Below, piece by piece: positions 35,900 to 45,364 of a stretch of DNA of 64,000 bases. Position 1 is the first letter of the stretch. Each line of letters begins with the position of its first letter. This DNA comes from Blastococcus sp. CT_GayMR20 (lineage in GTDB: Bacteria > Actinomycetota > Actinomycetes > Mycobacteriales > Geodermatophilaceae), in NCBI RefSeq assembly GCF_004570345.1, contig NZ_SPQM01000006.1, positions 31,731 to 95,730 on the forward strand, written 5' to 3'. The notes under the pieces are model-generated. The model ran no database searches. It saw nothing but the letters and a program-made list of their open reading frames with translations, and had not been told where the DNA came from. The position numbers and the translations under genes were made by a program.

Positions 35900-36670
35900 G
35901 TGCTAGTTCCGAGCGCCGACTCGTTCGCTGCCCTGGCGCGCTCCTCGCCGTGGCGGTGGTCGACGCTGCGGTTCACCCTCCGCCGCGGCGTGGACGGCGG
36001 CGGCCCGGATCACGTCCGGGCCTGGCTGCGCCGTCCGGACCAGCTCCGGGTGGAGACCCTCGAGGGCGATCTGCTCCAGATCGTCCGTGAGCCTCCGCTG
36101 CAGGTCGGCGTCCTGACTCCGGACGGCGGCTACCCGAGAGGGCTGCCGTGGCCGGTCGAGGCCGAGCCACCGGTGCTGCGCCAGGACGGGCTGGTCGACG
36201 TCCGCCCGGCGGTGGTGTCCGCCGACGCCCCGATGTACCAGGACTACCGGTGGGTGGCGATGCTCGACCCGGTCGAGCTCGCCGATGGCCAGGACCGCGA
36301 GACCGGTGAGGAGTGGGAGGCGGTGACGGTCGACGCCGTCACCGAGGTGGAGCACGCCGGCCGGCCGGCCTGGGAAGCCGTGGTGCGCCCGACTCCCTAC
36401 TACGAGCCGCGGTGCGGGTGCTGCCCGCTGCTGAGGACCCGCGCGATCGACCTGCTGGAGTTCGCGGACCACCCCCACTACGTGCTGAGGGCCTACCCCG
36501 ACGCCTACCGGGTGCGGCTGGACGTGGGCACGGGCGTCTGCGTGTCCACCGAGGAGATCGGCGGGCTGACGCCCGGCCGGGGCCATGAGCTGCGGATCGA
36601 GGCGGTCGACGGACCGATGGACGACGCGCTGTTCGCCCAGCCGCGCCGCGGGCTGTTCCGCCGCCGCTAG
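35900..36670 (+). CDS. Unrecognised actinobacterial protein
   Basis: A 256-residue soluble protein with no family I can name. The middle contains many beta-strand-like stretches (LRVETLEGDLLQIV, QVGVLTPDGG, WEAVVRPTPYYEP) and a cysteine cluster RCGCCPLL near residue 175. The C-terminal third (YRVRLDVGTGVCVSTEEIGG) looks like the end of a lipoprotein-carrier or DUF-type beta sheet, but no signal peptide is present. A weak -10-like CAGACT lies 7 nt before the GTG. Confidence 0.65.
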   Translation: MLVPSADSFAALARSSPWRWSTLRFTLRRGVDGGGPDHVRAWLRRPDQLRVETLEGDLLQIVREPPLQVGVLTPDGGYPRGLPWPVEAEPPVLRQDGLVDVRPAVVSADAPMYQDYRWVAMLDPVELADGQDRETGEEWEAVTVDAVTEVEHAGRPAWEAVVRPTPYYEPRCGCCPLLRTRAIDLLEFADHPHYVLRAYPDAYRVRLDVGTGVCVSTEEIGGLTPGRGHELRIEAVDGPMDDALFAQPRRGLFRRR

Positions 36671-36676
36671 TTCCTC

Positions 36677-37696
36677 TCAGTACCCGGGGCCGAGCTGACC
36701 GACCGCGCCGAGGAGCACCCGGAGCGCCGCCAGTTGCTCCAGCCGGGCCGGCGGGCCGGCCGCCGCCCAGGCGTCGAGGGCGCACTCGGGGTCGTCGGCG
36801 GTGTGCCCGCACAGCGGCGGGCAGTCGACGGCGGCTTCGGCGATCTCCTCGAACGCCTCGAGGACGTCGTCGGCGGTGACGTGCGCGAGGCCGAACGACC
36901 GGATGCCGGGGGTGTCGATGACGGTGCCGCCGCCGGGGAGATCGAAGAGCACGGCCGAGGACGACGTGTGCCGGCCCTTGCCGATCTTGCTCACGTCGCC
37001 CACCGCCCGGAACGCGTCGGGGACCAGCCGGTTGACCAGGGTCGACTTGCCGACACCGGACTGGCCGACGAAGACGCTCATCCTGTCGACGAGCCGGTCG
37101 AGGAGCGGGTCCAGCGGCGTTTCCCGGGAGATGTGCACGGCATCCAGGCCCAGCCCGGCGTACCGGTCCAACAGGGGCTGGGGGCTGCCGAGGTCGGTCT
37201 TCGTCATGCAGAGCAGCGGTTCGAGGCCACCGGCGTAGGCCGCGACCAGGCAGCGGTCGAGGAAGCCGTACGCCGGCTCGGGGTCGGTCACCGCGGTGAC
37301 GATGACCAGCTGGTCGGCATTGGCCACGACCACGCGCTCGGTGGGGTCGGTGTCGTCGGCGGTGCGCCGCAGCGACGTCGTCCGTTCCTCGATGGAGACG
37401 ATCCGCGCCAGGCTGTCGGTGCGGCCGCTCGTGTCACCGACCAGCCGCACCCGGTCGCCGACGACGACCCCGTGCTTGCCGAGTTCCCGGGCGCGCATCG
37501 CCGTGACGTCGACCGCGTCGACGCCGGGACCCTCGACCCGCACGGTCATGCGACCGCGGTCGACGGCGACGACCAGCCCGGGGACGGCGTCCTTGTGCGC
37601 CGGCCGGGTGCGCGTGCGCGGGCGGGAACCGCGACGGCCGGGCCGTACCCGGATGTCGTCCTCGTCCGAGCGGCTGTCGTGCCGCCGGCCGCTCAG
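36677..37696 (-). CDS. rsgA: Ribosome small-subunit-dependent GTPase A
   Basis: A circularly permuted GTPase that checks late 30S subunit assembly; 339 residues. After an OB-fold domain, the motifs appear in permuted order: TKTD (G4), GQSGVGKST (G1), DTPGIRSFG (G3). A zinc knuckle follows (CPPLCGHTADDPEC). No ATG, GTG or TTG exists between the aroA end and the conserved N-terminus. The likely start is CTG at 37696, overlapping the aroA stop (CTGA) with GGGAG 7 nt upstream. Translational coupling to aroA is inferred. Confidence 0.87.
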   Translation of the reverse strand: MSGRRHDSRSDEDDIRVRPGRRGSRPRTRTRPAHKDAVPGLVVAVDRGRMTVRVEGPGVDAVDVTAMRARELGKHGVVVGDRVRLVGDTSGRTDSLARIVSIEERTTSLRRTADDTDPTERVVVANADQLVIVTAVTDPEPAYGFLDRCLVAAYAGGLEPLLCMTKTDLGSPQPLLDRYAGLGLDAVHISRETPLDPLLDRLVDRMSVFVGQSGVGKSTLVNRLVPDAFRAVGDVSKIGKGRHTSSSAVLFDLPGGGTVIDTPGIRSFGLAHVTADDVLEAFEEIAEAAVDCPPLCGHTADDPECALDAWAAAGPPARLEQLAALRVLLGAVGQLGPGY

Positions 37697-38973
37697 TGCG
37701 GGACTCCCACGGGGTCGCCGAGCAGGCCGTTCCAGCGATCGACGAAGTCGGGCAGCGTCTTGGTGACGGCGCCGGGGTCCCCGGCCTGCACCCCCTCGAT
37801 CGCCAGCCCGAGGACGGCGGCCGCGTGCACCATGCGGTGGTCGGCGTAGGAGTCCAGCAGGGCGGGCCGGCGCGGTCCGGGCTCGATGACCAGGCCGTCG
37901 GGCAGCTGCTCGACCCGCGCGCCGACAGCAGTCAGCACCTCGTCGAGTGCCTGTAGCCGGTCGGTCTCGTGGCCGCGCAGGTGGCCGATGCCGGTCAGCC
38001 GCGACGCCCCGTCGGCCAGCGCGCACAGCGCGGCGAGGACCGGCGTCAGCTCGCCCACCTCGCCCAGGTCGGCGACGAGCGGCCGGATCGTGCCGGTGCC
38101 GGTGACCTGCAGCCCCACGGGGGTGCGCTCGACCTCGGCACCCATGCGGGCCAGCAGCCGGTCCAGCTGGGCGCCGGGCTGGGTCGTGACCGCCGGCCAG
38201 TCCCGCACGGTCACCCGCCCGCCCGTCGCCAGCGCCGCAGCGAGGAAGGGGGCGGCGTTGGAGAGGTCGGGCTCGACGACGACGTCGCGGGCGGCGACGG
38301 GCCCGGGCGCAACCCGCCAGCCGCGATCGGTCGGAGTGACGTCGACGCCGTGCTCGCGCAGCGTCGTCACGGTCATCTCCACGTGCGGCATCGACGGGAC
38401 GCCGCCGGCGAGGGACAGATCGATGCCCTCGTCGAAGCGGGCCGCGGCGAGCAGCAGGCCGGAGACGATCTGGGAGGACTCGCTGGCGTCCACGTCCACG
38501 GCCCCGCCGCGCACCCGGCCCGATCCGTGCACGGTGAACGGGGCGCGGCCGCGGCCGCCGTCGTCCACGGACACGCCCAGGGCGCGGAGGGCGGCGAGCA
38601 GCCCGGCGTTCGGGCGGTCGCGCAGCCTCGGGTCGCCGTCCACGGTGACGGCCCCGTGGGCCAGGGCAGCGACCGGCGGGAGGAAGCGCAGCACGGTGCC
38701 GGCCAGGCCGGCGTCGACCTGCGCCGGTCCGCGCAGGGACGACGGGGTCACGACCTGGTCGTCGCCGTCGTCCTCTATCCGGACGCCGAGGGCGCGGAGG
38801 CCGGCGGCCATCAGGTCGGTGTCGCGGGCGCGCAGCGGCCGGACCAGCCGGCTCGGCCCGTCCGCGATCGCCGCGAGGATCAGGGCCCGGGCGGTGATCG
38901 ACTTGGAGCCGGGCAGGGCGACCACGGCGTCGACCGGGGTCGAGCGGTGCGGCGTCGTCCAGACCGGATTCAC
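37693..38973 (-). CDS. aroA: 3-phosphoshikimate 1-carboxyvinyltransferase (EPSP synthase)
   Basis: Adds enolpyruvate from PEP to shikimate-3-phosphate in the shikimate pathway; 426 residues. PEP and substrate residues lie in VALPGSKSITARALI, with DRPNAGLLAAL, a VDASESSQIVSG segment and the C-terminal DSYADHRMV. The GTG start has CAGAAT 6 nt upstream, consistent with a leaderless message. It leads an operon with rsgA. Confidence 0.93.
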   Translation of the reverse strand: MNPVWTTPHRSTPVDAVVALPGSKSITARALILAAIADGPSRLVRPLRARDTDLMAAGLRALGVRIEDDGDDQVVTPSSLRGPAQVDAGLAGTVLRFLPPVAALAHGAVTVDGDPRLRDRPNAGLLAALRALGVSVDDGGRGRAPFTVHGSGRVRGGAVDVDASESSQIVSGLLLAAARFDEGIDLSLAGGVPSMPHVEMTVTTLREHGVDVTPTDRGWRVAPGPVAARDVVVEPDLSNAAPFLAAALATGGRVTVRDWPAVTTQPGAQLDRLLARMGAEVERTPVGLQVTGTGTIRPLVADLGEVGELTPVLAALCALADGASRLTGIGHLRGHETDRLQALDEVLTAVGARVEQLPDGLVIEPGPRRPALLDSYADHRMVHAAAVLGLAIEGVQAGDPGAVTKTLPDFVDRWNGLLGDPVGVPH

Positions 38974-38979
38974 AGCGCC

Positions 38980-38985
38980 ATTCTG
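38980..38985 (-). promoter_or_regulatory. -10 box of aroA
   Basis: CAGAAT on the minus strand, 6 nt before the GTG. Confidence 0.4.
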
Positions 38986-38995
38986 CCTGGGGTTC

Positions 38996-40453
38996 TCAAC
39001 CGGCCTGCGGCTTGTCCGCCTTCTTGGCCGGCAGCACGCGCGTGAGCTTGCGGTTGGCGAACTCGTACATGCCGAGCTCCGACAGCTCCCGGCCGTAACC
39101 CGAGCGCTTCACGCCACCGAAGGGCAGCTCGGCCGACGACCCGGTCGGCTGGTTGACGAACACCATGCCGGCCTCGATCCGGTCGGCGACCGACCGGGCC
39201 TGGTCGAGGTCGCCGGAGAAGACGGCGGCGCCGAGGCCGTACGTGGTGTTGTTCGCCAGCTCGACGGCCTCGTCCTCGTTCGACACCTTGTAGACGACGG
39301 CGGCCGGGCCGAAGAGCTCCTCCGAGTAGGCCCGCATCTCCGGGGTGACGTCGGTGAGGATCGTCGGCTCGACGAAGGCGCCCGGCAGGTCGGGCCGGCC
39401 GCCGCCGATGACGACGGTCGCGCCCTTGTCGATCGCGTCCTGGATCTGCGCGTGCAGGTCCTTGGCCGCCCGCTCGCTCGACAGCGGCGCGAGCGTCGTC
39501 GACGGGTCGCTCGGGTCGCCGGGGGAGAAGGTGGAGAACGCCTGCTTCAGGCCCTCGACGAACGGCTCGTAGATGTCCTCGGGGACGATCAGCCGCTTGG
39601 CTGCGATGCAGGCCTGGCCACTGTTCTGCATCCGCCCCGTCGTCGCGGCCCTGACCGTGCGGCCGAGGTCCTCGGTGTCGAGCACGATGAACGGGTCGCT
39701 GCCGCCGAGCTCCAGGACCGACTTCTTGAGGTGCTTGCCGGCCAGCGAGGCGACGGCGCTGCCGGCCCGCTCGCTGCCGGTGAGGGTGACGCCGCGCACC
39801 AGCGGGTGCGCGATGACCTGCTCGACGTCGGGGATGGCGAGGAAGACGTTCGTGTAGACGCCCTCGGGGACGCCGGCGTCGAGGAAGCACTTCTCGATCG
39901 CCAGGGCCGTCTGCGGGTTCAGCTCGGCGTGCTTGAGCAGGATCGCGTTGCCGAGGACGAGGTTCGGCCCGGCGACCCGGACCACCTGGTACAGCGGGTA
40001 GTTCCACGGCTCGATGGCCAGGATCACGCCGAGCGGCTCGTTCTCGACGACGGCCTCGCCCTTCATCACCTCGATCTGGCGGGGCTCGAGGAAACGGGGG
40101 CCGTTCTTCGCGTAGTAGTCGAGGATGCTGGCGGCCAGCTGTACCTCGCCGCCGGCCTCCTGGATGCGCTTGCCCATCTCGCGGGTCACGAGGGCGGCGA
40201 ACTCGTCCGCGCGCTCGAGCATCAGCTCGCCGGCACGCCCGACGATCTGCGCCCGCTCCTCGACCGGGCGCCGCCGCCACTCGAGGAAGGCGGCGTGGGC
40301 CTTCGCGACGACGCCGTCGATGGCGCCGGCCTCCAGGAAGGGGAATTCCTTCTCGACCTCCCCGGTGTAGGGGTTGACAGTCGCGTATGGGCGGGCCCCG
40401 GAGTCGCTGGCGGTCTTCGGCTGCTCGGTCGGTGCGTTCTGCGTGGCGGTCAC
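38996..40453 (-). CDS. NAD(P)+-dependent aldehyde dehydrogenase, succinate-semialdehyde type
   Basis: Oxidises succinate semialdehyde or a similar aldehyde to the acid; 485 residues, cytosolic. It contains EPWNYPLYQ, the general-base glutamate in [11 protein letters not shown] and the catalytic cysteine in [25 protein letters not shown] closes the oligomerisation arm. Family resemblance to GabD-type enzymes is strong, but substrate is not proven. GTG at 40453 is preceded by GAGGA 8 nt upstream; the region before it has no homology. A GABA shunt would help bypass 2-oxoglutarate dehydrogenase in a Kgd-bearing actinobacterium. Confidence 0.85.
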   Translation of the reverse strand: MTATQNAPTEQPKTASDSGARPYATVNPYTGEVEKEFPFLEAGAIDGVVAKAHAAFLEWRRRPVEERAQIVGRAGELMLERADEFAALVTREMGKRIQEAGGEVQLAASILDYYAKNGPRFLEPRQIEVMKGEAVVENEPLGVILAIEPWNYPLYQVVRVAGPNLVLGNAILLKHAELNPQTALAIEKCFLDAGVPEGVYTNVFLAIPDVEQVIAHPLVRGVTLTGSERAGSAVASLAGKHLKKSVLELGGSDPFIVLDTEDLGRTVRAATTGRMQNSGQACIAAKRLIVPEDIYEPFVEGLKQAFSTFSPGDPSDPSTTLAPLSSERAAKDLHAQIQDAIDKGATVVIGGGRPDLPGAFVEPTILTDVTPEMRAYSEELFGPAAVVYKVSNEDEAVELANNTTYGLGAAVFSGDLDQARSVADRIEAGMVFVNQPTGSSAELPFGGVKRSGYGRELSELGMYEFANRKLTRVLPAKKADKPQAG

Positions 40454-40589
40454 GTCCGTGATCCTCGTCTCTCGACAACTCCGTCCGTCAACGGCCCTAC
40501 CCGAGCCGGTGCCCACCACGCGCGACGGCGCGGTGTCAGCAGGCCCACCTAGAGTTCGTCCCGACATCGGAAATCCGGGAGGAACCTCC

Positions 40590-41336
40590 ATGTGCGGTCG
40601 CTACGCCGCCAGCCGCCGGGCCGAGGACCTGGTCCTCGAGTTCGAGGCCGTGCGGGCGGAGGGACAGGCGCCACTGCCGGCCGACTACAACGTCGCTCCG
40701 ACGAAGGACGTGCACGTCGTCCGCTGGAAGAAGGAGCGCGACGCCGAGGGCGCACCCACCGGCGCCGGGCACCGCGAGCTCCGCGCCGTCCGGTGGGGTC
40801 TGGTCCCCTCCTGGGCCAAGGACGTCTCCGTCGGCAACCGGATGCTCAACGCCCGCGTCGAGTCGCTCACCGAGAAGCCGGCCTTCAAGAAGGCCGCCGC
40901 CTCCCGCCGGTGCCTGGTGCCGGCCGACGGCTGGTACGAGTGGGCCAAGCGGCTGGACTCCCCCGGCAAGCAGCCGTACTACGTCACCCCGCAGGACGGG
41001 TCGCTGCTCGCCTTCGCCGGCCTGTGGGAGGTCTGGGGCCGCGGCGAGGACCGGCTCTACACCTGCACGATCGTGACGTCGCCGGCCGTCGGGGCGCTGA
41101 CGGAGATCCACGAGCGGATGCCGCTGGTGCTGCCCCCCGACCGGTGGACGGCGTGGCTCGACCCGGCCCGTGAGGACGTCGAGGAGCTGGCTCAGCCGAC
41201 GCCGCCCGAGCTGGTCGAGGCGCTGGAGCTGCGCCCGGTCAGCACGGCGGTGAACAACGTGGCCAACAACGGGCCGGAGCTGGTCTCCCGGTCGGAGGCG
41301 GTCAGCGCTCCCGCGGACCAGCCCGCGCTCTTCTGA
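40590..41336 (+). CDS. SOS response-associated peptidase (SRAP, HMCES/YedK family)
   Basis: A 248-residue SRAP protein that forms a covalent thiazolidine crosslink with abasic sites in single-stranded DNA. The catalytic cysteine is residue 2 (MCGRYAAS) and becomes N-terminal after Met removal. The conserved glutamate is in DGWYEW and the histidine in EIHERMP. An excellent GGGAGGAA ribosome site precedes the ATG. No LexA box was recognised in the 136-bp divergent promoter. The next gene starts 2 bp after the stop. Confidence 0.92.
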   Translation: MCGRYAASRRAEDLVLEFEAVRAEGQAPLPADYNVAPTKDVHVVRWKKERDAEGAPTGAGHRELRAVRWGLVPSWAKDVSVGNRMLNARVESLTEKPAFKKAAASRRCLVPADGWYEWAKRLDSPGKQPYYVTPQDGSLLAFAGLWEVWGRGEDRLYTCTIVTSPAVGALTEIHERMPLVLPPDRWTAWLDPAREDVEELAQPTPPELVEALELRPVSTAVNNVANNGPELVSRSEAVSAPADQPALF

Positions 41337-41338
41337 CG

Positions 41339-42841
41339 GTGGAGTCAGGCCCCCACCCGCTGCCGACCTGGGTCGCGGCGACCGTCACCTTCCTCTGCTC
41401 CGGCGCGGTGCTCGTGCTCGAGATCGTCGGACTGCGGCTCATCGCGCCGTACGTCGGCGTCACGCTGCAGACCAGCACCGCGATCATCGGCTTCGCGCTC
41501 GCCGCCATCGCGCTCGGCGCGTGGACCGGGGGCGCCACCGCCGACCGCACCGACCCGCGCCGCCTGCTCGCGCCGCTGATGGTGGCCGGTGGCGCGCTCG
41601 TCGTCGCCGTCCTGCCGCTGGTGCGGTTCACCGGCTCGCTGCTCAGCGGAGCCGACGCCGGGGGAGTGCTGCTGCTGGCGGCGGTCGCGGTCGTCGTCCC
41701 GGCCGCCCTGCTGTCTGCGGTGCCGCCGATGGTGGTGAAGCTGCAGCTGGCCACTCTGTCGGAGACGGGGGCCGTCGTCGGCCGGTTGTCGGGCATCGGC
41801 ACCCTGGGCGGCATCGCCGCGACGTTCGTGACCGGCTTCCTGCTGATCGCGATCCTGCCGAGCAGCGTCATCCTCGTCGGCACCGGCGGGCTCACCGTGG
41901 TGGCCGGCATCGCCGTCGGCGTCCTGCTGCGCCGCAGGACGGCGGGCGGTGCGGGCCGCGTACCACCCGGGCTCCTCGTGCTGGCCGTGGCCGGCGCCGG
42001 ACTGGCCGCCGTGGCGCCGACCCCGTGCGAGCAAGAGACCGCCTACCACTGCGCCCGCGTGGTCGCCGACCCCGAGCGCGGGTCCGGACGGGTGCTGCTG
42101 CTCGACACCCTGCGGCACTCCTACGTCGACCTGGCCGACCCGACGCACCTGGAGTTCGAGTACGTCCGGGCGATCGCCGCCGTCACCGACGTCGTCGCCC
42201 CCGCCGGGGAGCCGCTGTCGGCGCTGCACGTCGGCGGCGGCGGGCTCACCCTGCCGCGCTACCTCGCCGAGGTCCGGCCGGGGACCGAGAGCCTGGTGAT
42301 CGAGGTCGACCCCGGGGTCGTCGCCATCGACCGGGAGCAGCTCGAGTTGGAGACCTCCGACCGGCTGCGGGTCCGGGTGGCCGACGGCCGCGTCGGCCTG
42401 GCCGACGAGCCGCCGGGAGGTCGCGATCTGGTCGTCGGCGACGCCTTCGGTGGCCTGTCGGTGCCGTGGCAGCTCACCACCCGGGAGGCGCTCGAGCTCG
42501 TCGACGACGCCCTGGCCGACGACGGCGTCTACGCCGTCAACCTCATCGACCACCCGCCGCTGGGCTTCGTGCGCGCCGAGCTGGCGACGATGCGCGCCGT
42601 CTTCCCGCACGTCGCGCTGCTGGCGCGGATCCCGGTGCTCGCGGGCGAGGACGGCGGCAACCTGGTCGCCGTCGCATCCCGGCAGCCGCTGCCGACCGAG
42701 GCGATCGCCGAGGCGCTGACCGACCGCGACCTCGTCTGGCGGGTCGCCGAGGGCGACGCCCTGGCCGACTTCGTGGGCGACGCCGACGTGCTCACCGACG
42801 ACCACGCGCCGGTCGACCAGCTGCTCACGCCGTACGGCTGA
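41339..42841 (+). CDS. Fused membrane/spermidine-synthase-like protein
   Basis: A 500-residue protein. The first 220 residues form six or seven membrane helices (for example LLLAAVAVVVPAALLSAVP). The C-terminal 270 residues adopt the SAM/aminopropyltransferase fold, with LHVGGGGLTLPRYL, VIEVDPGVVAIDREQ and DLVVGDAFGGLSVP. Such fusions are widespread in actinobacteria and the actual product is unproven. The start GTG sits 2 bp after the SRAP stop, so it is in the SRAP operon. Confidence 0.82.
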   Translation: MESGPHPLPTWVAATVTFLCSGAVLVLEIVGLRLIAPYVGVTLQTSTAIIGFALAAIALGAWTGGATADRTDPRRLLAPLMVAGGALVVAVLPLVRFTGSLLSGADAGGVLLLAAVAVVVPAALLSAVPPMVVKLQLATLSETGAVVGRLSGIGTLGGIAATFVTGFLLIAILPSSVILVGTGGLTVVAGIAVGVLLRRRTAGGAGRVPPGLLVLAVAGAGLAAVAPTPCEQETAYHCARVVADPERGSGRVLLLDTLRHSYVDLADPTHLEFEYVRAIAAVTDVVAPAGEPLSALHVGGGGLTLPRYLAEVRPGTESLVIEVDPGVVAIDREQLELETSDRLRVRVADGRVGLADEPPGGRDLVVGDAFGGLSVPWQLTTREALELVDDALADDGVYAVNLIDHPPLGFVRAELATMRAVFPHVALLARIPVLAGEDGGNLVAVASRQPLPTEAIAEALTDRDLVWRVAEGDALADFVGDADVLTDDHAPVDQLLTPYG

Positions 42842-43137
42842 GACCGCTCTGCGAAGGTCGTCGGGCCTCCACTCAGGTAGCGATCCCTCGACTTCGATCG
42901 CGCGAGCATGTGGCGCCGAGGGCGGCTCGTGGGACACCCGCCCCTTCGCGCAGTCTCGGCCATCCGACGCCTGCGGTGGTCAGCCCTGGACGAGGCCGAC
43001 GATCACCCGGCGGCGGTTCTGCGGGAGCATCCCGGCCACGCGCTGGACGGCCGGCCGCTGCCGGCCGATTGATCTCTTGCAGGAACGACAACTCACGACA
43101 CGCTAATTTGGGGCAGCCCAAAGCAGAGGAGAGCCCC
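42842..43137. other. Intergenic region, 296 bp
   Basis: No coding potential or RNA was recognised. It is locally less GC-rich near its right end, with TAATTT at 43104-43109 about 28 bp before the next GTG as a possible -10 box. Confidence 0.4.
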
Positions 43138-43719
43138 GTGGGCAAGGTGGTCATGTACAGCTCGGTGTCGGTGGACGGCTTCGTCGCGGACGAGGATGAC
43201 CAGCCCGGACCGCTGTTCGACTGGTTGTCCAGCGGTGACGTGCCGTTGGACGAGAGCGGCGAGTTGAAGGTGTCGCAGGCGTCCTACGACTACACCCGGC
43301 CGTACTGGGACCAGATCGGGGCGACGATCGTCGGCCGCCACGTCTTCGACATGACGGACGGCTGGGACGGGAAACCTCCGGGCGGGATCGACCACGTGGT
43401 CGTCGTGACGCACCGACCGAAGCCCCAGGGTTGGGACCCCGAGGCGCCGTTCCACTTCGTCGACGGCGTCGAGGCAGCCGTGGCCAGGGCGCAGGAGCTC
43501 GCGGGTGACCGCATGGTGGAGGTCGCTGCTGGCGACGTCGGTGGCCAGGTCCTTGCCGCGGGCCTGGTCGACGAGGTCCGCATGGACGTCGTACCCGTCG
43601 TGTTCGGGTCCGGCAAGCGCTACTTCGGGTCGGTCCGCGCGCAGCACCTTCTGGAGGATCCTGACGTGGTGATTCAGGGCAACCGGGTGCTTCACCTGCG
43701 CTGTCGGGTGCGCCGTTGA
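43138..43719 (+). CDS. Dihydrofolate-reductase-fold protein (RibD C-terminal family)
   Basis: A 193-residue protein of the RibD-C/DHFR superfamily: KVVMYSSVSVDGFVADED at the N-terminus, ATIVGRHVFDMTDGW, VVVTHRP and a C-terminal VDEVRMDVVPVVFGSGKRYF. Such stand-alone proteins bind NADPH and reduce unknown substrates. The GTG has GAGGAGAG 4-11 nt upstream. Confidence 0.85.
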   Translation: MGKVVMYSSVSVDGFVADEDDQPGPLFDWLSSGDVPLDESGELKVSQASYDYTRPYWDQIGATIVGRHVFDMTDGWDGKPPGGIDHVVVVTHRPKPQGWDPEAPFHFVDGVEAAVARAQELAGDRMVEVAAGDVGGQVLAAGLVDEVRMDVVPVVFGSGKRYFGSVRAQHLLEDPDVVIQGNRVLHLRCRVRR

Positions 43720-43915
43720 CGGATCTGAGCGGGGAGGCGAAGAAGTCCACTGCGCCCGGTGACACGAGGTCGGGCCTCCGGCTGCGTGTGCGCCTCGCTG
43801 TTCCGGTCGGGCAGCCGACGCCGGTCGTCCTGGCCGCGGTCTCGGCTGAAGTTGCACCGGAGAACCGGAGCTGCACCTGAGAAGACGCCGTGATTGCCCT
43901 GCGAGGATGACCTTT

Positions 43916-44542
43916 GTGGACACATTCGCGGAGATTGCCGACGAGCGTCGCGGTCTGGCTGCGCTGCTGTCGGGACTGACGGGGGAGCAGCAGGCGACGC
44001 AGAGCCTCTGCAGGGAATGGAGCGTCCACGACGTGGTTGCGCACCTGGTCGTGCCGCTGGAAGTAGGCATCCCGAAGTTCGTGTTGGCCATGGTGGCGTG
44101 CCGCGGGAACTTCGACCGAGCGAACGTTCGGCTGACCCGCGAGCAGGCACGTCGGCCGTTCGGCGAGCTCACCGAGGTGCTGCGTCGAAAAGCCGACTCG
44201 CGGTTCACCCCGCCCGGTGCAGGTCCCGAGGCGCCCCTCACGGACCTGCTGGTACACGGCCTGGACATCCGCTGGCCCTTGGGGCTGCCCCGCGACATCC
44301 CCCAGGAGCGCCTGCACACGTCGCTGACCTACCTGACCGCCGCGCCCGCCGGTGGCGTCGTGCCCAAGGGAACGCTGGACGGTCTGCGATGGGAAGCCAG
44401 TGACATCGACTGGTCTCACGGCAGCGGTCCTACCGTGCGGGGCGACGCCGAGGCGCTCCTGCTGGCAATCACCGGCCGCACCGTCGCACTCCGCCACCTC
44501 AGCGGGGACGGCCTATCGACGTTGCGTGGCCGACTGGCCTGA
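43916..44542 (+). CDS. Maleylpyruvate-isomerase/DinB-fold family protein
   Basis: A 208-residue four-helix protein of the mycothiol-dependent maleylpyruvate isomerase family. REWSVHDVVAHLV carries the metal-binding histidine, with DLLVHGLDIRWPLG and a C-terminal MDMPI sub-domain ending LRHLSGDGLSTL. Many paralogues exist and most have no known substrate. GTG 43916 has GAGGA 8 nt upstream; an in-frame ATG at 43907 is the alternative. Confidence 0.75.
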   Translation: MDTFAEIADERRGLAALLSGLTGEQQATQSLCREWSVHDVVAHLVVPLEVGIPKFVLAMVACRGNFDRANVRLTREQARRPFGELTEVLRRKADSRFTPPGAGPEAPLTDLLVHGLDIRWPLGLPRDIPQERLHTSLTYLTAAPAGGVVPKGTLDGLRWEASDIDWSHGSGPTVRGDAEALLLAITGRTVALRHLSGDGLSTLRGRLA

Positions 44543-44680
44543 CCCTGTCCCGTCCCGAACATCCCCGGCGGCCCACGTGGGCCGTCACGAGACAGTCGGG
44601 CCGGCTCGCAGTCAGGGCGGTCGCCAGGACGCAGGAGCATGGGCGCTGAGGTCCAGTCCCCGATTCCCGAACGCCTGACC

Positions 44681-45154
44681 TCACCGGCCGATCGGTGCGG
44701 TGCGGGCCCTCGTCAGGCCCACCAGGTCCGCGGGTGGCAGCTCCACCTGGAGGCCGCGGCGGCCGGCGCTCACCATCACCGTGGCGAAGCCGAGTGCCGA
44801 CTCGTCGACGACCGTGGCCAGCGCCTTCTTCTGGCCGAGCGGGCTGATGCCGCCGAGCACGTAGCCCGTCGTCCGTTCGGCGTCGGCGGGCTCGGCCATC
44901 ACCGCCTTCCGGCCGCCGACCGCCGCGGCCAGGGCTTTGAGGTCCAGCGTGCCGCTCACCGGGACGACCGCGACGGTGAGGACGCCGTCGACGCGGGCCA
45001 CCAGGGTCTTGAACACCTGGCGGGGATCGGCGCCGAGCGCGGCCACCGCCGCCTCGCCGTGCCCCTGGTCGGCGGGGTGCTCCGGGTCGTAGGGGTGCAG
45101 GGTGTGGGCCACCCGGGCCCGTTCGAGAACCCGCACCGCGGGGGTCGCCGCCAC
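44681..45154 (-). CDS. ybaK: Cys-tRNA(Pro)/Cys-tRNA(Cys) deacylase YbaK
   Basis: A 157-residue trans-editing protein that clears mischarged tRNA. Family landmarks are QVFKTLVARVDG with the catalytic lysine, the ISPLGQKKALATVVDESA glycine/lysine loop and a C-terminal GRRGLQVELPPADLV. GTG 45154 lies 8 nt after TACGCT on the minus strand. The gene is divergent from sigR. Confidence 0.88.
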   Translation of the reverse strand: MAATPAVRVLERARVAHTLHPYDPEHPADQGHGEAAVAALGADPRQVFKTLVARVDGVLTVAVVPVSGTLDLKALAAAVGGRKAVMAEPADAERTTGYVLGGISPLGQKKALATVVDESALGFATVMVSAGRRGLQVELPPADLVGLTRARTAPIGR

Positions 45155-45162
45155 GGCGCCGC

Positions 45163-45168
45163 AGCGTA
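45163..45168 (-). promoter_or_regulatory. -10 box of ybaK
   Basis: TACGCT on the minus strand, 8 nt before the GTG. Confidence 0.45.
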
Positions 45169-45198
45169 GCGGCGGTTCCGACCCGGCTCGCCGGTACC

Positions 45199-45226
45199 GG
45201 GAATGCCCGCCCTCCCGCCCGCCGTT
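45199..45226 (+). promoter_or_regulatory. SigR-type promoter upstream of sigR
   Basis: GGGAAT (45199-45204), 19-nt spacer, GTT (45224-45226). This matches the SigR/SigH consensus GGGAAT-N18/19-GTT. It lies 138 bp before the sigR start, which implies positive autoregulation as in Streptomyces and mycobacteria. Confidence 0.7.
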
Positions 45227-45311
45227 GGACCGGCCGTGAGCAGCACCGTCTCCAGCGCCCGCCCGCGGGCCGCGCACCGGCGCCCCCCGGGCCGCCCCGA
45301 TGCCGCGCGGC

Positions 45312-45317
45312 TAGGAT
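45312..45317 (+). promoter_or_regulatory. Possible housekeeping -10 for sigR
   Basis: TAGGAT, 47 nt before the GTG. It could provide basal expression alongside the SigR-type promoter. Confidence 0.4.
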
Positions 45318-45364
45318 CGATCGATGCGGCGCCCCGCATCCGGGGGCCCCAGAGAGGACGGTCG

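Noticed and set aside
43720..43915. Possible small gene or RNA in the gap before the MDMPI-fold gene.
   Set aside because: No open frame with a ribosome site and no convincing structure; only short CCGG repeats.
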